Origin: Arthrobacter koreensis
Lineage (GTDB): Bacteria; Actinomycetota; Actinomycetes; Actinomycetales; Micrococcaceae
Length of the DNA stretch: 64,000 nt
NCBI RefSeq assembly: GCF_009193255.1
Contig: NZ_WACG01000001.1
Span: 124,001 to 188,000, forward strand
Reading direction: 5' to 3'
The notes under the pieces are model-generated. The model saw only the letters and a list, made by a program, of their open reading frames with translations, was not told the DNA's origin and searched no databases. Positions 7,674 to 16,193 of this stretch are shown one piece after another; within the stretch, counting starts at the first letter, position 1, and every line of letters begins with the position of its first letter. The position numbers and the translations under genes are program-made.

Positions 7674-10280
7674 ATGAACCGTTCCTCGGGCACCCCGTTT
7701 TCCCGGTCAGCTGACCGGGAACAGGACGGTGCTCCGGGTGCGGAGCCAGGACGAGATTCTGCCGGTTCCTTTTCCCCTCCCAGTCCCGTGCGATCGGATG
7801 GTACCGGCGGCCCGGGCGGCCCGGGTGGCGCGGCTGGGTCGGGCGGGCCGGGCGGTTCGGGTGGGCCGTGCGGATCGGGTGGCTCAGGTGGCGGGGCCGG
7901 GCCGGGAGGCCCGGGTAGCTCCACCGGCTTGGGCGATGCTGGAGGCCCCGGAGGCCAAGGTGGCTCGGGCGGTCAGGGCGGTTCGGGTAGCCCTGGAGGC
8001 CCCGCCCGTCCAGGCAGCTTGGGCGACGCCGGCAGCCCCGGAGGCCAGGGTGGCTCAGGTGGTCCGGGCAGCTTGGGCGACGCCGGCAGCCCCGGAGGCC
8101 AGGGTGGCTCAGGTGGTCCGGGCAGCTTGGGCGACGCCGGCAGCCCCGGAGGCCAGGGTGGCTCAGGTGGTCCGGGCAGCTTGGGTGACGCCGGCAGCCC
8201 CGGCGCCCCCGGAGACCCGGGTGGCTCGGGCAGCACGGGTGGCCCTGCTGGAAGGGACTCTTCAGAACCGCACCGCGGCGGTGTGGTCCCCACGGTGGCT
8301 GTCTTCCATGCCGAGCCCGGGCAGGCAGACACGACCGATCCCGGTCCGCTGCCTGAGGGATTCACCGGGCAGCTATCCCTCCGCGGACCCGAAACCCTCG
8401 GCTATGACGAAACCGTGTCCACGCTGCAGCGTCTGGGCATGCTCATCTCCTGGGCCCAGGCCCAGCAGGCCCGCGTAGCCGCCCGCCTGGAAGTACTCTT
8501 CGCCAGGGACATCACCGAGGCATCCGGACGCAAAGAACCAGCCCTGGCCATGAGCCTCGCAGCAGCCGAAGCCTCCACCGCCCTGAACATCCCCCACATG
8601 ACCGCCATGCAGCTCATCAGCGAATCCACCCGGCTCTGCACCGACGCACCACAGACTCTCGCCCGCCTGGCCGAAGGGAAAATCGCCCTCCAGCACGCCC
8701 GCATCATCCTGGACGAAACCCACAACCTCCCCACCGACATCCTCGCGGCAGCAGTATCCGCCGTGCCAGTCCCGTCCCGCGACAGCACGGGAGCCGGAAC
8801 CGTCGTGGATGGCCAGACCCCAACCCAAGCGTCCAATCACCCCTCGGCCGAAGAGCCCGGACAGCTGGACCTCGGTCTCGACAGTCAGGGCACGCAGTCC
8901 GGGGATCAGGGAACCTGCGATGACGCAGCACGCGAGCCTGGTGAGGAGGGCGCTGAAGGCGCTGTCGGCCCTCCTGCCGTGGCCGAGGTCCTCACCGTCC
9001 GGGGCGCGTTCGAACGGGACCTCCTCGCGGCAGCCGAGGGAAGGACCGCTGCCGGATTCGGCCGCCGTGCCCGGCGGCTGCGGGAATCACGGTTCCCGGA
9101 TCTGATCCCCGTCCGGCACCGCCAGGCCAAAGACAAACGCCGGGTCATGTTCCAGCCCCTGCCAGATGGCATGTCCTGCCTCAGCGCGATCATCGCCGCA
9201 GAGAAAGGCCAGGCCATGTTCGCCGCCCTGACCGGTGCAGCGAAAGCCGGCAAACATGCCGGGGACCCCCGCACCATGGACCAGCTCCGCACGGACGTCC
9301 TCACCGAACTGCTTCTCGGGGGCGATCCAGCAGCTGACAGTCCTCCCGATGCAGGTGGCTTTGCGTCAGGCAAAGGCTCTCCGCCTTTTAGCGACGCCGA
9401 GGAAACTTTGTCCGCCACTGGTACGGATAGCAGTCCCAGCATCATTTCCAGCCCTGGCACTGGCTCCGGCCGCGGGCCCTACCCCGGCCACAGGCCCCAC
9501 CCCGGCCACAGGCCCCACCCCGGCAAAGGGTCCTCCTCCGGCGACGGCTCGGGTACCAGCACCGCCCCTGGCCCTCATGCTGACTCCGATTCCCGCGCTG
9601 ACGCGGGTTCCCGATCCGGCTCCGGCCAGGAAAGCCCCACGGAAGCACCCGCTGCCCCGCGCAGAAGCCCCGGCCAGGAAGCCACGCGTCCCCGCCGTGC
9701 CGAACGGCACCGGCAACGAAGCCGCTCCAAAGTCCGCACCGAGGTCATGGTCCTCATCAACGCCGACACCCTCGCCGGACTCGACGAGAACCCCACAGAA
9801 CTCAACGGCTACGGACCAATCAGTGCAGAAACAGCGCGGGCCATGATTCTCGACGCCCTGCGCTGGACACCCCTGATCCAGGACCCCAGCACGGGAGAGA
9901 TCCTGAACGTTGGACGAACACGGCGGATCCCGGCTGGACTCAAACGCTGGCTTCAGGCGCGGGACGGGACGTGCAGGTTCCCCGGCTGCTCCGTGAGCGT
10001 CACGCACGCGGAGATCGATCACACCAAGCCCTACGCCCACGGCGGGCCCACGGATCACGCCAATCTGGAACACCTCTGCCCTAAGCACCACCGGTTCAAA
10101 ACCCTCGGCCACTGGACAGCACGCCAACCCGAACCCGGAACCATCGAATGGCACTCACCCACCGGACGCATCTACGCAACCGACCCAGCGCTGGACTACC
10201 AACCGAACCCACTAACACGCAGAGCCTCAAACAACCCTGCTGAAAGCGAAGACCCGAAACACGATCCCCCACCGTTCTAA
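7674..10280 (+). CDS. DUF222 domain HNH endonuclease with collagen-like N-terminal region
   Basis: 868 residues. Residues about 42-190 are almost pure Gly-X-Y (collagen-like), including four near-identical 18-residue blocks from residue 114. A DUF222 region follows (from about residue 225, GQLSLRGPETLGYDE), then a second low-complexity stretch with an 18-bp repeat (HPGHRP). The C-terminal HNH domain (about 762-806) shows CRFPGC, EIDHTKPYAHGG, NLEHLCPKHH. DUF222/HNH proteins (the mycobacterial 13E12 family) are abundant in Arthrobacter and of unknown role. A collagen-like segment is unusual for them. The start is an ATG with only a weak ribosome-binding site. Confidence 0.82.
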   Translation: MNRSSGTPFSRSADREQDGAPGAEPGRDSAGSFSPPSPVRSDGTGGPGGPGGAAGSGGPGGSGGPCGSGGSGGGAGPGGPGSSTGLGDAGGPGGQGGSGGQGGSGSPGGPARPGSLGDAGSPGGQGGSGGPGSLGDAGSPGGQGGSGGPGSLGDAGSPGGQGGSGGPGSLGDAGSPGAPGDPGGSGSTGGPAGRDSSEPHRGGVVPTVAVFHAEPGQADTTDPGPLPEGFTGQLSLRGPETLGYDETVSTLQRLGMLISWAQAQQARVAARLEVLFARDITEASGRKEPALAMSLAAAEASTALNIPHMTAMQLISESTRLCTDAPQTLARLAEGKIALQHARIILDETHNLPTDILAAAVSAVPVPSRDSTGAGTVVDGQTPTQASNHPSAEEPGQLDLGLDSQGTQSGDQGTCDDAAREPGEEGAEGAVGPPAVAEVLTVRGAFERDLLAAAEGRTAAGFGRRARRLRESRFPDLIPVRHRQAKDKRRVMFQPLPDGMSCLSAIIAAEKGQAMFAALTGAAKAGKHAGDPRTMDQLRTDVLTELLLGGDPAADSPPDAGGFASGKGSPPFSDAEETLSATGTDSSPSIISSPGTGSGRGPYPGHRPHPGHRPHPGKGSSSGDGSGTSTAPGPHADSDSRADAGSRSGSGQESPTEAPAAPRRSPGQEATRPRRAERHRQRSRSKVRTEVMVLINADTLAGLDENPTELNGYGPISAETARAMILDALRWTPLIQDPSTGEILNVGRTRRIPAGLKRWLQARDGTCRFPGCSVSVTHAEIDHTKPYAHGGPTDHANLEHLCPKHHRFKTLGHWTARQPEPGTIEWHSPTGRIYATDPALDYQPNPLTRRASNNPAESEDPKHDPPPF
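8013..8228 (+). repeat. 54-bp tandem repeat (collagen-like, in frame)
   Basis: Copies begin at 8013, 8067, 8121 and 8175. The first three are nearly identical; the fourth diverges in its second half. Each encodes six Gly-X-Y triplets: GSL GDA GSP GGQ GGS GGP. Near-identity at synonymous positions suggests recent slippage or recombination rather than old duplication. Confidence 0.95.
9465..9530 (+). repeat. 18-bp tandem repeat inside the HNH gene
   Basis: About three copies of an 18-bp unit encode Pro-Gly-His-Arg-Pro-His; the two best copies are at 9483-9500 and 9501-9518. It lies in the low-complexity linker between DUF222 and the HNH domain. Confidence 0.85.
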
Positions 10281-10321
10281 CGATCGGGGTAGGCCTATGG
10301 CGAAGCCGGGACACGAAGCGG

Positions 10322-10760
10322 CGCGGAGAAAATGAGTGCGAGCAAGCGGCGCGGTGCCTGGTCGGCTACTGGGTGCCATTGTGCAGAGGCGTCAGGGCCG
10401 GGCAGCAGCGCCTTGCCTGGATAGATACGGGGCACCAGTGAGCAGTGACTCGGGGCCTGAGCAGTTGCCAGGCGCCATGGTCCAGAGGCGGGAGAACCGA
10501 GCAGTAGTGCGGTGCCTTGGGTAGATACGGGGCGCCATCGAGCAATGACACGTGGCCTGAGCAGTTGCCAGGCGCATGGTGCAGAGGCGGGAGGGTCAAG
10601 CAGTAGCGCGGCGCCTTGGGCCGTCACGGGGCACCAGTGAGCCGTGACGCGGCACCTGAGCACTGACAGAACGCCTCGGAGACGTGAAACTCAAACAGTG
10701 ACGCGTCACCTGAGCACGAGGACGCCTGGCAGGCGTGAGGCTCGTGCAGCGGCCCGACGC
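10322..10760. repeat. Intergenic tandem repeat, period about 100 bp
   Basis: The gap 10281-10934 holds no convincing gene. Instead, a unit that begins TGAGCAGTTGCCAGGCGC recurs at 10458 and 10558 (exactly 100 bp), with a more diverged copy from about 10359. Shortened, decayed copies start at 10657 and 10711, each beginning TGAGCAC. A partial copy is recognisable from about 10322. The period is not a multiple of three, so a translated repeat is unlikely. The rest of the gap, up to the end of znuB, shows nothing identifiable. Confidence 0.85.
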
Positions 10761-10934
10761 CCGGGCAGCCACCAAGCACCCTGCCAGTTGCCGCGGCGTC
10801 TGGCCATCGACAACACCCCGGGCAGCAACTCCCGGCTCTAACTCAACGTTTTGCGGTTCCGGAACGACTGTGGAATGCCAGTACAGCCCCCTGCAGAACC
10901 AGGGTCCGGCCACCCGTCCGGTCCCACAACCGGC

Positions 10935-11801
10935 TCAGGCCGCAGTAGCCAGCCGCCGGTTCCTATTCCGGACTGCCATGATGATGCGGCAAACCAGGTA
11001 AATGGCAAACGAAATCGTCGTCACGTACGGGCTGATCGGAATCCGGCCCCCAAGAGCCAGAAGAATGCCGCCAACGGCAGAAACCAGGGCAAACATGACA
11101 CTCAGCCCAACCACAAGCCGGGGAGAAGAGGTCACAAGCAGGGCAGCAGCAGCGGGAGTAATAAGGAGAGAAAGAACCAGAAGCGCACCAACAACCTGGA
11201 TGGACAGCGCAACCGAAAGACCCAAAAGGAACATAAACACGATGGACAGCACGCCAACCGGAACACCCCGGGCCTGGGCAAGCTCGGGATCGGCACTCGC
11301 AAACGTCAACGGACGCCAGACAAAAACCAGTCCAACAACAACGACGGCGGCACAAATGGCCAGGAGGTTCAGCTGGACACTGTCCACGGCAACAATCTGG
11401 CCGGTAAGCAGTCCGAACTTATTGGCAGAGCGCCCCTCATAGAGAGCGAGAAAAAGGATGCCCAAACCCAAGCCGAAGGGCATGATCACACCGGTAATGG
11501 AATTCCGGTCCCGCGCCTTCAAACCCAGCAGGGCGAGGATCAGGGCAGCCGCAATTGAACCGGCTAGGGAACCAAGAACAACATTCGCTCCCAGCAGCAG
11601 GGCCAGGGCCGCACCGGCAAAAGACAGCTCGGCAATGCCGTGGACAGCAAAGGCAAGATCGCGCATCATCACAAACACGCCGATAAGCCCGCCAACAAGA
11701 CCAAGAATGGCCGCAGCCCACAACGAGTTGGTTACCAGCGGAAGCAGCTGCCCGTAGTCGCTGAAGTCGAATACGGAGGAGAAGAACTCAGAAAGGTCCA
11801 A
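10935..11801 (-). CDS. znuB: Zinc/metal ABC transporter permease (ZnuB family)
   Basis: 288 residues from a TTG at 11801 (LDLSEFFSS start). The longer upstream open frame is antisense to other znu codons and is not family-like. The product is a hydrophobic ABC-3 family permease with about eight or nine membrane spans, including FVMMRDLAFAVHG and the ISPYVTTISF end. It overlaps the end of the ATPase gene by 14 bp. With ZnuA and ZnuC it forms a high-affinity zinc importer. Manganese is a possible alternative substrate. Confidence 0.87.
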   Translation of the reverse strand: MDLSEFFSSVFDFSDYGQLLPLVTNSLWAAAILGLVGGLIGVFVMMRDLAFAVHGIAELSFAGAALALLLGANVVLGSLAGSIAAALILALLGLKARDRNSITGVIMPFGLGLGILFLALYEGRSANKFGLLTGQIVAVDSVQLNLLAICAAVVVVGLVFVWRPLTFASADPELAQARGVPVGVLSIVFMFLLGLSVALSIQVVGALLVLSLLITPAAAALLVTSSPRLVVGLSVMFALVSAVGGILLALGGRIPISPYVTTISFAIYLVCRIIMAVRNRNRRLATAA

Positions 11802-12603
11802 GATCGGCCTCGCTTTCGCCGTGGTGGTGCGTAGTGGCGTCAGGAACGCCCAGCACCACAATCCGGCCGTGGCTGCGCAGAACCTCCACATGGGAACCGT
11901 ACATATCCGAAAGCACATCCGAACGCAGGACTTCCGACGGCGTTCCGGTACGGAACTGGCCACCGGCCAGGTAAAGGACCCGGTCAACATAGTCGATGAT
12001 CGGATTGATTTCGTGCGTCACGAACACGACGGCAGAGTCATGGACATGCGCACGGGCATCAATGAGGGCGCTGATCGCCTGCTGGTGGTGCAAATCAAGG
12101 GAGAGCAGCGGCTCATCACAGAGCAAAAGATCAGGATCAGTGGCCAGAGCCTGGGCAGCACGCAGCCGCTGCAGTTCGCCGCCGGAGAGCTTGCCCACCG
12201 GAGCATCCGCATAACTCGTGGCACCCACCTGCGCAAGAAGCTCATCCACCCGGGCACGCACAGGACCCCGGCGGAGGCGGATACCCCACTTGTCGCCGTC
12301 GACCCCCATGCCAACCAAGTCCCGGGCACGCAGCGGAGTGCCGGGAGCAAAGGACTTCTGCTGCGGGATGTAGCCAATGTCCTTGCTTCCGCGCTCAACG
12401 CGGCGCCCGTTGATAGTCACGGTTCCGGCACTGAGCGGCTGGAGCCCCAGCAGCACCTTCAGCAGTGTCGTCTTGCCGGTGCCGTTGGGCCCCAGGACGG
12501 CAAGGAACTCACCGGAACTGATATCCAGGTCCAGGCCCTGCCACAGCGTACGGCTGCCAAAGGCCATGGAGGCCCCGCGCAGCTGCACGACGGGGCGGCT
12601 CAC
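11788..12603 (-). CDS. znuC: Zinc/metal ABC transporter ATP-binding protein (ZnuC family)
   Basis: 271 residues. Walker A GPNGTGKTT is at 38-46, the signature LSGGE at 139-143, Walker B ending in DE at 163-164, and the H-loop histidine lies in VTHEIN. The C-terminus has a short His run (HHH), which may bind metal. The GTG start at 12603 overlaps the znuA stop (GTGA), implying coupled translation. It energises ZnuB at the inner face of the membrane. Confidence 0.9.
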   Translation of the reverse strand: MSRPVVQLRGASMAFGSRTLWQGLDLDISSGEFLAVLGPNGTGKTTLLKVLLGLQPLSAGTVTINGRRVERGSKDIGYIPQQKSFAPGTPLRARDLVGMGVDGDKWGIRLRRGPVRARVDELLAQVGATSYADAPVGKLSGGELQRLRAAQALATDPDLLLCDEPLLSLDLHHQQAISALIDARAHVHDSAVVFVTHEINPIIDYVDRVLYLAGGQFRTGTPSEVLRSDVLSDMYGSHVEVLRSHGRIVVLGVPDATTHHHGESEADLGPF

Positions 12604-13580
12604 TGCAGGACGTCCTGGATGGCCGTCACGTTGCGGTTCATCCAGGCAAGGAAGTCCTCGCCCTCTGGAAGAGTTTCGGAGAAGTCGACCACCGGAATGC
12701 CGGCATCTTCAGCAGTCCCGCGCACAGCCTCAGTCTGCGATGTGGAGGTCTGCTCGTTATACGCGAGGAACGCAATATCCCCGGAGGCCAGCAGATCCTG
12801 CATTTCCTTCAGCACGGCAGGCGGGACATCCTGGCCCTCCTCGACAGCCTCCGTGAAATCGTCCGGAGTGACATTGTGCAGCCCGGCGTCCTCCAGGAGA
12901 TACGCGGGGACCGGTTCCGTCATGGCGACGTCGCGGCCCTCCGCTGCGGCACGGACCTCGCCAAGGCGGTCCTCCAGTTCCTGGATACCCGAGGCGAAGC
13001 CAGCCGCGTTGTCACGGAAAGCCTGCTCGTTTTCAGGATCCAGTTCAGCCAGCCGCTCGGCAGCTGCTTCGGCCAGCAGGCCCATCGCTTCCGGGTCGTA
13101 CCAGACGTGCTCGTTGAATCCGCCGTGCGAGTGCCCGCCATGGCTGTGGCCGGCGTGGCTGTCGCCGTGGTCTTCGTCGTCGCCCTCTGAGTGTCCTTCA
13201 TCAAGACCCGAGATCTCGACGGCGTTCAGGACGTTTTCCCCGGCCACCGACTCCTCCTGGACCAGGGTCTCCATGAAGGAGTCGTATCCCCCGCCATTCA
13301 GGACAACGAGTGCTGCCTCGGAAACAGCGAGCTTGTCCCGTGCAGTCGCCTCGTAGGAGTGCGGGTCCTGCGAGGGACGGTTGATGATCGACTCGACGCT
13401 GACGAACTCGCCGCCGACCGATTCAAGGATGCTGCCGTACACGTTGGTTGAGGCGACAACCCGGATGGTGTCACCGTCTTCGCCGGCGCCGCCGTCAACT
13501 CCAGCATTCGAGGAGCAGGCGGAAAGCGCGAGTGCGGCAGCGGCAAGGGTCCCGGCCACACGGAAAGGCAGGCGGCGCAT
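12600..13580 (-). CDS. znuA: Zinc ABC transporter substrate-binding lipoprotein (ZnuA family)
   Basis: 326 residues. A signal peptide ends in lipobox LSAC with Cys22, so the protein is anchored outside the membrane. A His/Asp-rich loop at about 130-153 (GHSHGGHSHGG) is the hallmark of zinc-specific cluster A-I binding proteins. Likely metal ligands include His74 (DPHSYE) and His158 (EHVWYDP). It is the first gene of the znuA-znuC-znuB operon, downstream of a candidate Zur dyad. Confidence 0.92.
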   Translation of the reverse strand: MRRLPFRVAGTLAAAALALSACSSNAGVDGGAGEDGDTIRVVASTNVYGSILESVGGEFVSVESIINRPSQDPHSYEATARDKLAVSEAALVVLNGGGYDSFMETLVQEESVAGENVLNAVEISGLDEGHSEGDDEDHGDSHAGHSHGGHSHGGFNEHVWYDPEAMGLLAEAAAERLAELDPENEQAFRDNAAGFASGIQELEDRLGEVRAAAEGRDVAMTEPVPAYLLEDAGLHNVTPDDFTEAVEEGQDVPPAVLKEMQDLLASGDIAFLAYNEQTSTSQTEAVRGTAEDAGIPVVDFSETLPEGEDFLAWMNRNVTAIQDVLQ

Positions 13581-13653
13581 AGTGTCAGTATCCCCGTTTC
13601 GAGTCTCGGTACAACCTCCGGCGGCACCGGGGCTTGATCAGCATAACGTAAAC

Positions 13654-13666
13654 GCGAATCATTCGC
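13654..13666. promoter_or_regulatory. Candidate Zur operator
   Basis: GCGAATCATTCGC is a perfect 13-bp palindrome with a central C, lying 74 bp upstream of the znuA start. It has the AT-N-AT core and 6-1-6 symmetry of Fur/Zur-family boxes and sits where repression of znuACB would be expected. Direct binding is inferred. Confidence 0.65.
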
Positions 13667-13677
13667 ATCTAAGGGGT

Positions 13678-14748
13678 CTAGCCGCTGAAACTCTCCCCCG
13701 AGCGGCGCAGCCCCTGGGACTGGGTGGCATCCCGAATCTCGCCCACCAGCTGCTCGATGATGTCCTCCAGGAACAGCACGCCCCGGGTCTGAGCGTCATC
13801 GCCAAGGACTCGGGCAACGTGGGAGCCCGTGCGCTGCATGACCGCCAGCGCATCCTCGATTCCGTCGCTGAGCCGCAGATTGGCCAGCGTGCGGACCTTG
13901 TTTTCCGTGATCGGCCGCTCGTAGGCCTCCTCCGGAATGGCCATGACGTCCTTCAGGTGCATGTACCCGGTGAAGTTTCCTGCCTCGTCCATCAGCACAA
14001 AGCGGGAGAAGCCGGTGCGCCCAACAGCCTTCTCGAACTCGGCCGGAGTGCAGTCCGTTCGCAGGGTAACCAGCTCATCGAGGGGCACCATGACCTCCCC
14101 GGCCGTCTGGCCCGAGAATTCAAGGGCTCCGGAGATGACTCCCGAGTCATCGGCAACCAGCCCGTGCCGGGTGGATTCCTGGACGATTGACTGCACTTCC
14201 TGGAGCGTGAAGGACGAGGTCACCTCGTCCTTCGGGGTAATCCCAACAACCCGCAGGGCATGGTTCGCGATCCAGTTGAGGCTTGCCGTGATCGGGCGGA
14301 CCACCCGCGAGACCATGACCAGCGGAGGGGCCAGCGCCAGCGCAGCGCGGTCCGCTACGGACACTGAAATGTTCTTGGGCACCATCTCGCCGATGGTCAC
14401 GTGCAGGAACGTCACGAACAGGAGTGCGGCCAGGAACCCGGCTAGATCAGCCACCTCGAGCGGTACGCCCACCGCTTCCAGCGGCGCCGCAAGCAGATGG
14501 TGGATCGCCGGTTCCGCGACATACAGGATGAGCAGTGAACACACGGTGATTCCCAGCTGGGCACATGCCAGCATCAGGGACACGTGCTCCATGGCCCAGA
14601 GAGTTGTCTTGGCCCGCTTTGAACCAGCCTCCGCCAAGGGTTCGATCTGGCTGCGCCGGGCAGACATAACGGCGAATTCAGCACCCACAAAGAACGCGTT
14701 GCCCAGCAGCAGGACCACCAGCCAGAAAATACCGGCGAGATCACTCAT
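13678..14748 (-). CDS. CNNM/CBS domain membrane protein (hemolysin C/CorC family)
   Basis: 356 residues. An N-terminal CNNM (DUF21) domain with about four membrane segments includes EFAVMSARRSQI and GEMVPKNISV. It is followed by a CBS pair with the usual linker VMVPLDELV and the FLEDIIEQLVGEI segment. The family is linked to magnesium or cobalt efflux and homeostasis. The C-terminal CorC_HlyC domain found in the upstream partner is absent here. The start overlaps the partner's stop by 4 bp (ATGA). Confidence 0.9.
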   Translation of the reverse strand: MSDLAGIFWLVVLLLGNAFFVGAEFAVMSARRSQIEPLAEAGSKRAKTTLWAMEHVSLMLACAQLGITVCSLLILYVAEPAIHHLLAAPLEAVGVPLEVADLAGFLAALLFVTFLHVTIGEMVPKNISVSVADRAALALAPPLVMVSRVVRPITASLNWIANHALRVVGITPKDEVTSSFTLQEVQSIVQESTRHGLVADDSGVISGALEFSGQTAGEVMVPLDELVTLRTDCTPAEFEKAVGRTGFSRFVLMDEAGNFTGYMHLKDVMAIPEEAYERPITENKVRTLANLRLSDGIEDALAVMQRTGSHVARVLGDDAQTRGVLFLEDIIEQLVGEIRDATQSQGLRRSGESFSG

Positions 14749-16193
14749 CGTGTTCCCTCCCTGCGGCCGGCCGCGGATCCGGCGTTTCCCGCTGACCGGG
14801 CACCATGCGCGGCAACCGGCTCGGTACCGCCCGCGGCACGCGCCGTGCGGGCCGACGGTGCAGCCGGAGCTTCACCCTCGGCGGCTTCGTCAGGACCTGA
14901 CTCAACCGGGACGAAGCAGACCCTGTCGATCCGCCGTCCGTCCATCCGTTCGACTTCCAGGATCCCTCCGGGAACCGGCACTGTGTCTCCCACCTCGGCG
15001 ATGCGGCCCAGCTCGGCCATGATGTAGCCGCCCACCGTCTCATAGCCGGATTCGTCCGGCACGTGCAGTGATGGAATCAGGACGGATACTTCATCCGGGC
15101 GCATGATGCCCGGGAAGTACCAGTAGCCTGCGGCGCTCTGCAGGACGCCGGGCTTGAGCTTGTCATGCTCGTCGGAAACCTCGCCGACGATTTCCTCCAC
15201 CAGGTCCTCGAGCGTTGCCACGCCGGCCGTGCCACCCCACTCGTCAAGCACGACGGCGAGCTGCAGGTTTGCGCTGCGCAGTTCGGAGAGCAGCGAGTCC
15301 AGGTGCACGGTCTCCGGCACCCGGAGGATGTCGCTCATGATGGCTGCCGCCGGCAGCTCCGCGCGCTTGCGGCGGGGAACGGCAACGGCTTTCTTCACGT
15401 GCACCACGCCGCGGATGTCATCCGGGGAATCGCCGAGGACAGGAAAGCGCGAGTAGCCGGTCCGCCGGGCCGCGTCGATGACATCGGAGACGGGCTGGTC
15501 GGCGTCGATCGTTTCCAGGCGGATCCGGGGTGTCATGACGTCCGCCGCCGTCCGTTCGGAGAAGGACAGCGTGCGGGCCAGGAAGTTGGCGGTGCCTGCA
15601 TCCAGGGTGCCCATTTCGGCCGACCGCCGGACCATCGACGAGAGCTCGGCCGGAGTCCGGGCTCCGGAAACCTCTTCTTTGGCTTCAAGGCCAAAGAGGT
15701 TGAGCACCTTGTTGGCGAACCCGTTGAGCAGCAGGATGGCCGGCTTGAACACGAAGGTGAACGCCAGCTGGGGCCGTGCCAGTGCGCGTCCCACTTTAAA
15801 GGGAAGTGCAATGGACATGTTCTTCGGGATCAGTTCACCCAGCAGCATTGAAAGCAGGGTGGCCAGCACCATTGCGGCAACAACCGAGATGGACAGTGAC
15901 GCTGCCGCAGGGAGCCCAAGGGCGGCAAGCGGCCCCTGGAGCAGCCGGCCCACTGAAGGCTCCATGACATAACCGGTCAGCAGCGTTGTCAGCGTGATAC
16001 CGAGCTGGCAGCTTGAGAGCTGCGTGGAAAGGGTGGTCAGGCAGCGAAGCAGCGGCTCCGCACGGGTGTCGCCCTCCGCCACAGCGCGTCGAACGGTGGG
16101 CTGGTCCAGTGCAACCAGCGAGAATTCAACAGCCACGAAAAAACCGGTACCGCAGATCAGCAGCAGCCCGGCCACAAGGAATAACCACTCCAT
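14745..16193 (-). CDS. CNNM/CBS/CorC_HlyC domain membrane protein
   Basis: 482 residues. A CNNM domain (EFSLVALDQP, GELIPKNMSI), two CBS domains (VMTPRIRLETID; LEDLVEEIVGEVSDE) and a C-terminal CorC_HlyC domain (FPGIMRPDEV to RIDRVCFVPVE) are followed by an Ala/Gly-rich tail of about 60 residues that looks disordered. It is the first gene of a two-gene unit with a shorter paralog. Such tandem pairs, one with and one without the CorC domain, are common in actinobacteria and may form heteromers. Confidence 0.92.
   Translation of the reverse strand: MEWLFLVAGLLLICGTGFFVAVEFSLVALDQPTVRRAVAEGDTRAEPLLRCLTTLSTQLSSCQLGITLTTLLTGYVMEPSVGRLLQGPLAALGLPAAASLSISVVAAMVLATLLSMLLGELIPKNMSIALPFKVGRALARPQLAFTFVFKPAILLLNGFANKVLNLFGLEAKEEVSGARTPAELSSMVRRSAEMGTLDAGTANFLARTLSFSERTAADVMTPRIRLETIDADQPVSDVIDAARRTGYSRFPVLGDSPDDIRGVVHVKKAVAVPRRKRAELPAAAIMSDILRVPETVHLDSLLSELRSANLQLAVVLDEWGGTAGVATLEDLVEEIVGEVSDEHDKLKPGVLQSAAGYWYFPGIMRPDEVSVLIPSLHVPDESGYETVGGYIMAELGRIAEVGDTVPVPGGILEVERMDGRRIDRVCFVPVESGPDEAAEGEAPAAPSARTARAAGGTEPVAAHGARSAGNAGSAAGRREGTR

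Noticed and set aside
8013-8228. CRISPR-like array
   Set aside because: The units are directly adjacent with no unique spacers, and they translate in frame as Gly-X-Y triplets.
7973-8365. Proline-rich minus-strand frame opposite the collagen-like repeat
   Set aside because: It is simply the complement of Gly-X-Y codons. The plus frame carries DUF222 and HNH domains downstream.
10322-10760. Decayed protein gene in the repeat array
   Set aside because: The period of 100 then 99 bp shifts frame between copies; no frame keeps a common product.
11821-13356. 511-codon plus-strand frame opposite znuC and znuA
   Set aside because: Both minus-strand genes have complete motifs (Walker A, lipobox, His loop); the plus-strand translation is low-complexity and lacks domains.
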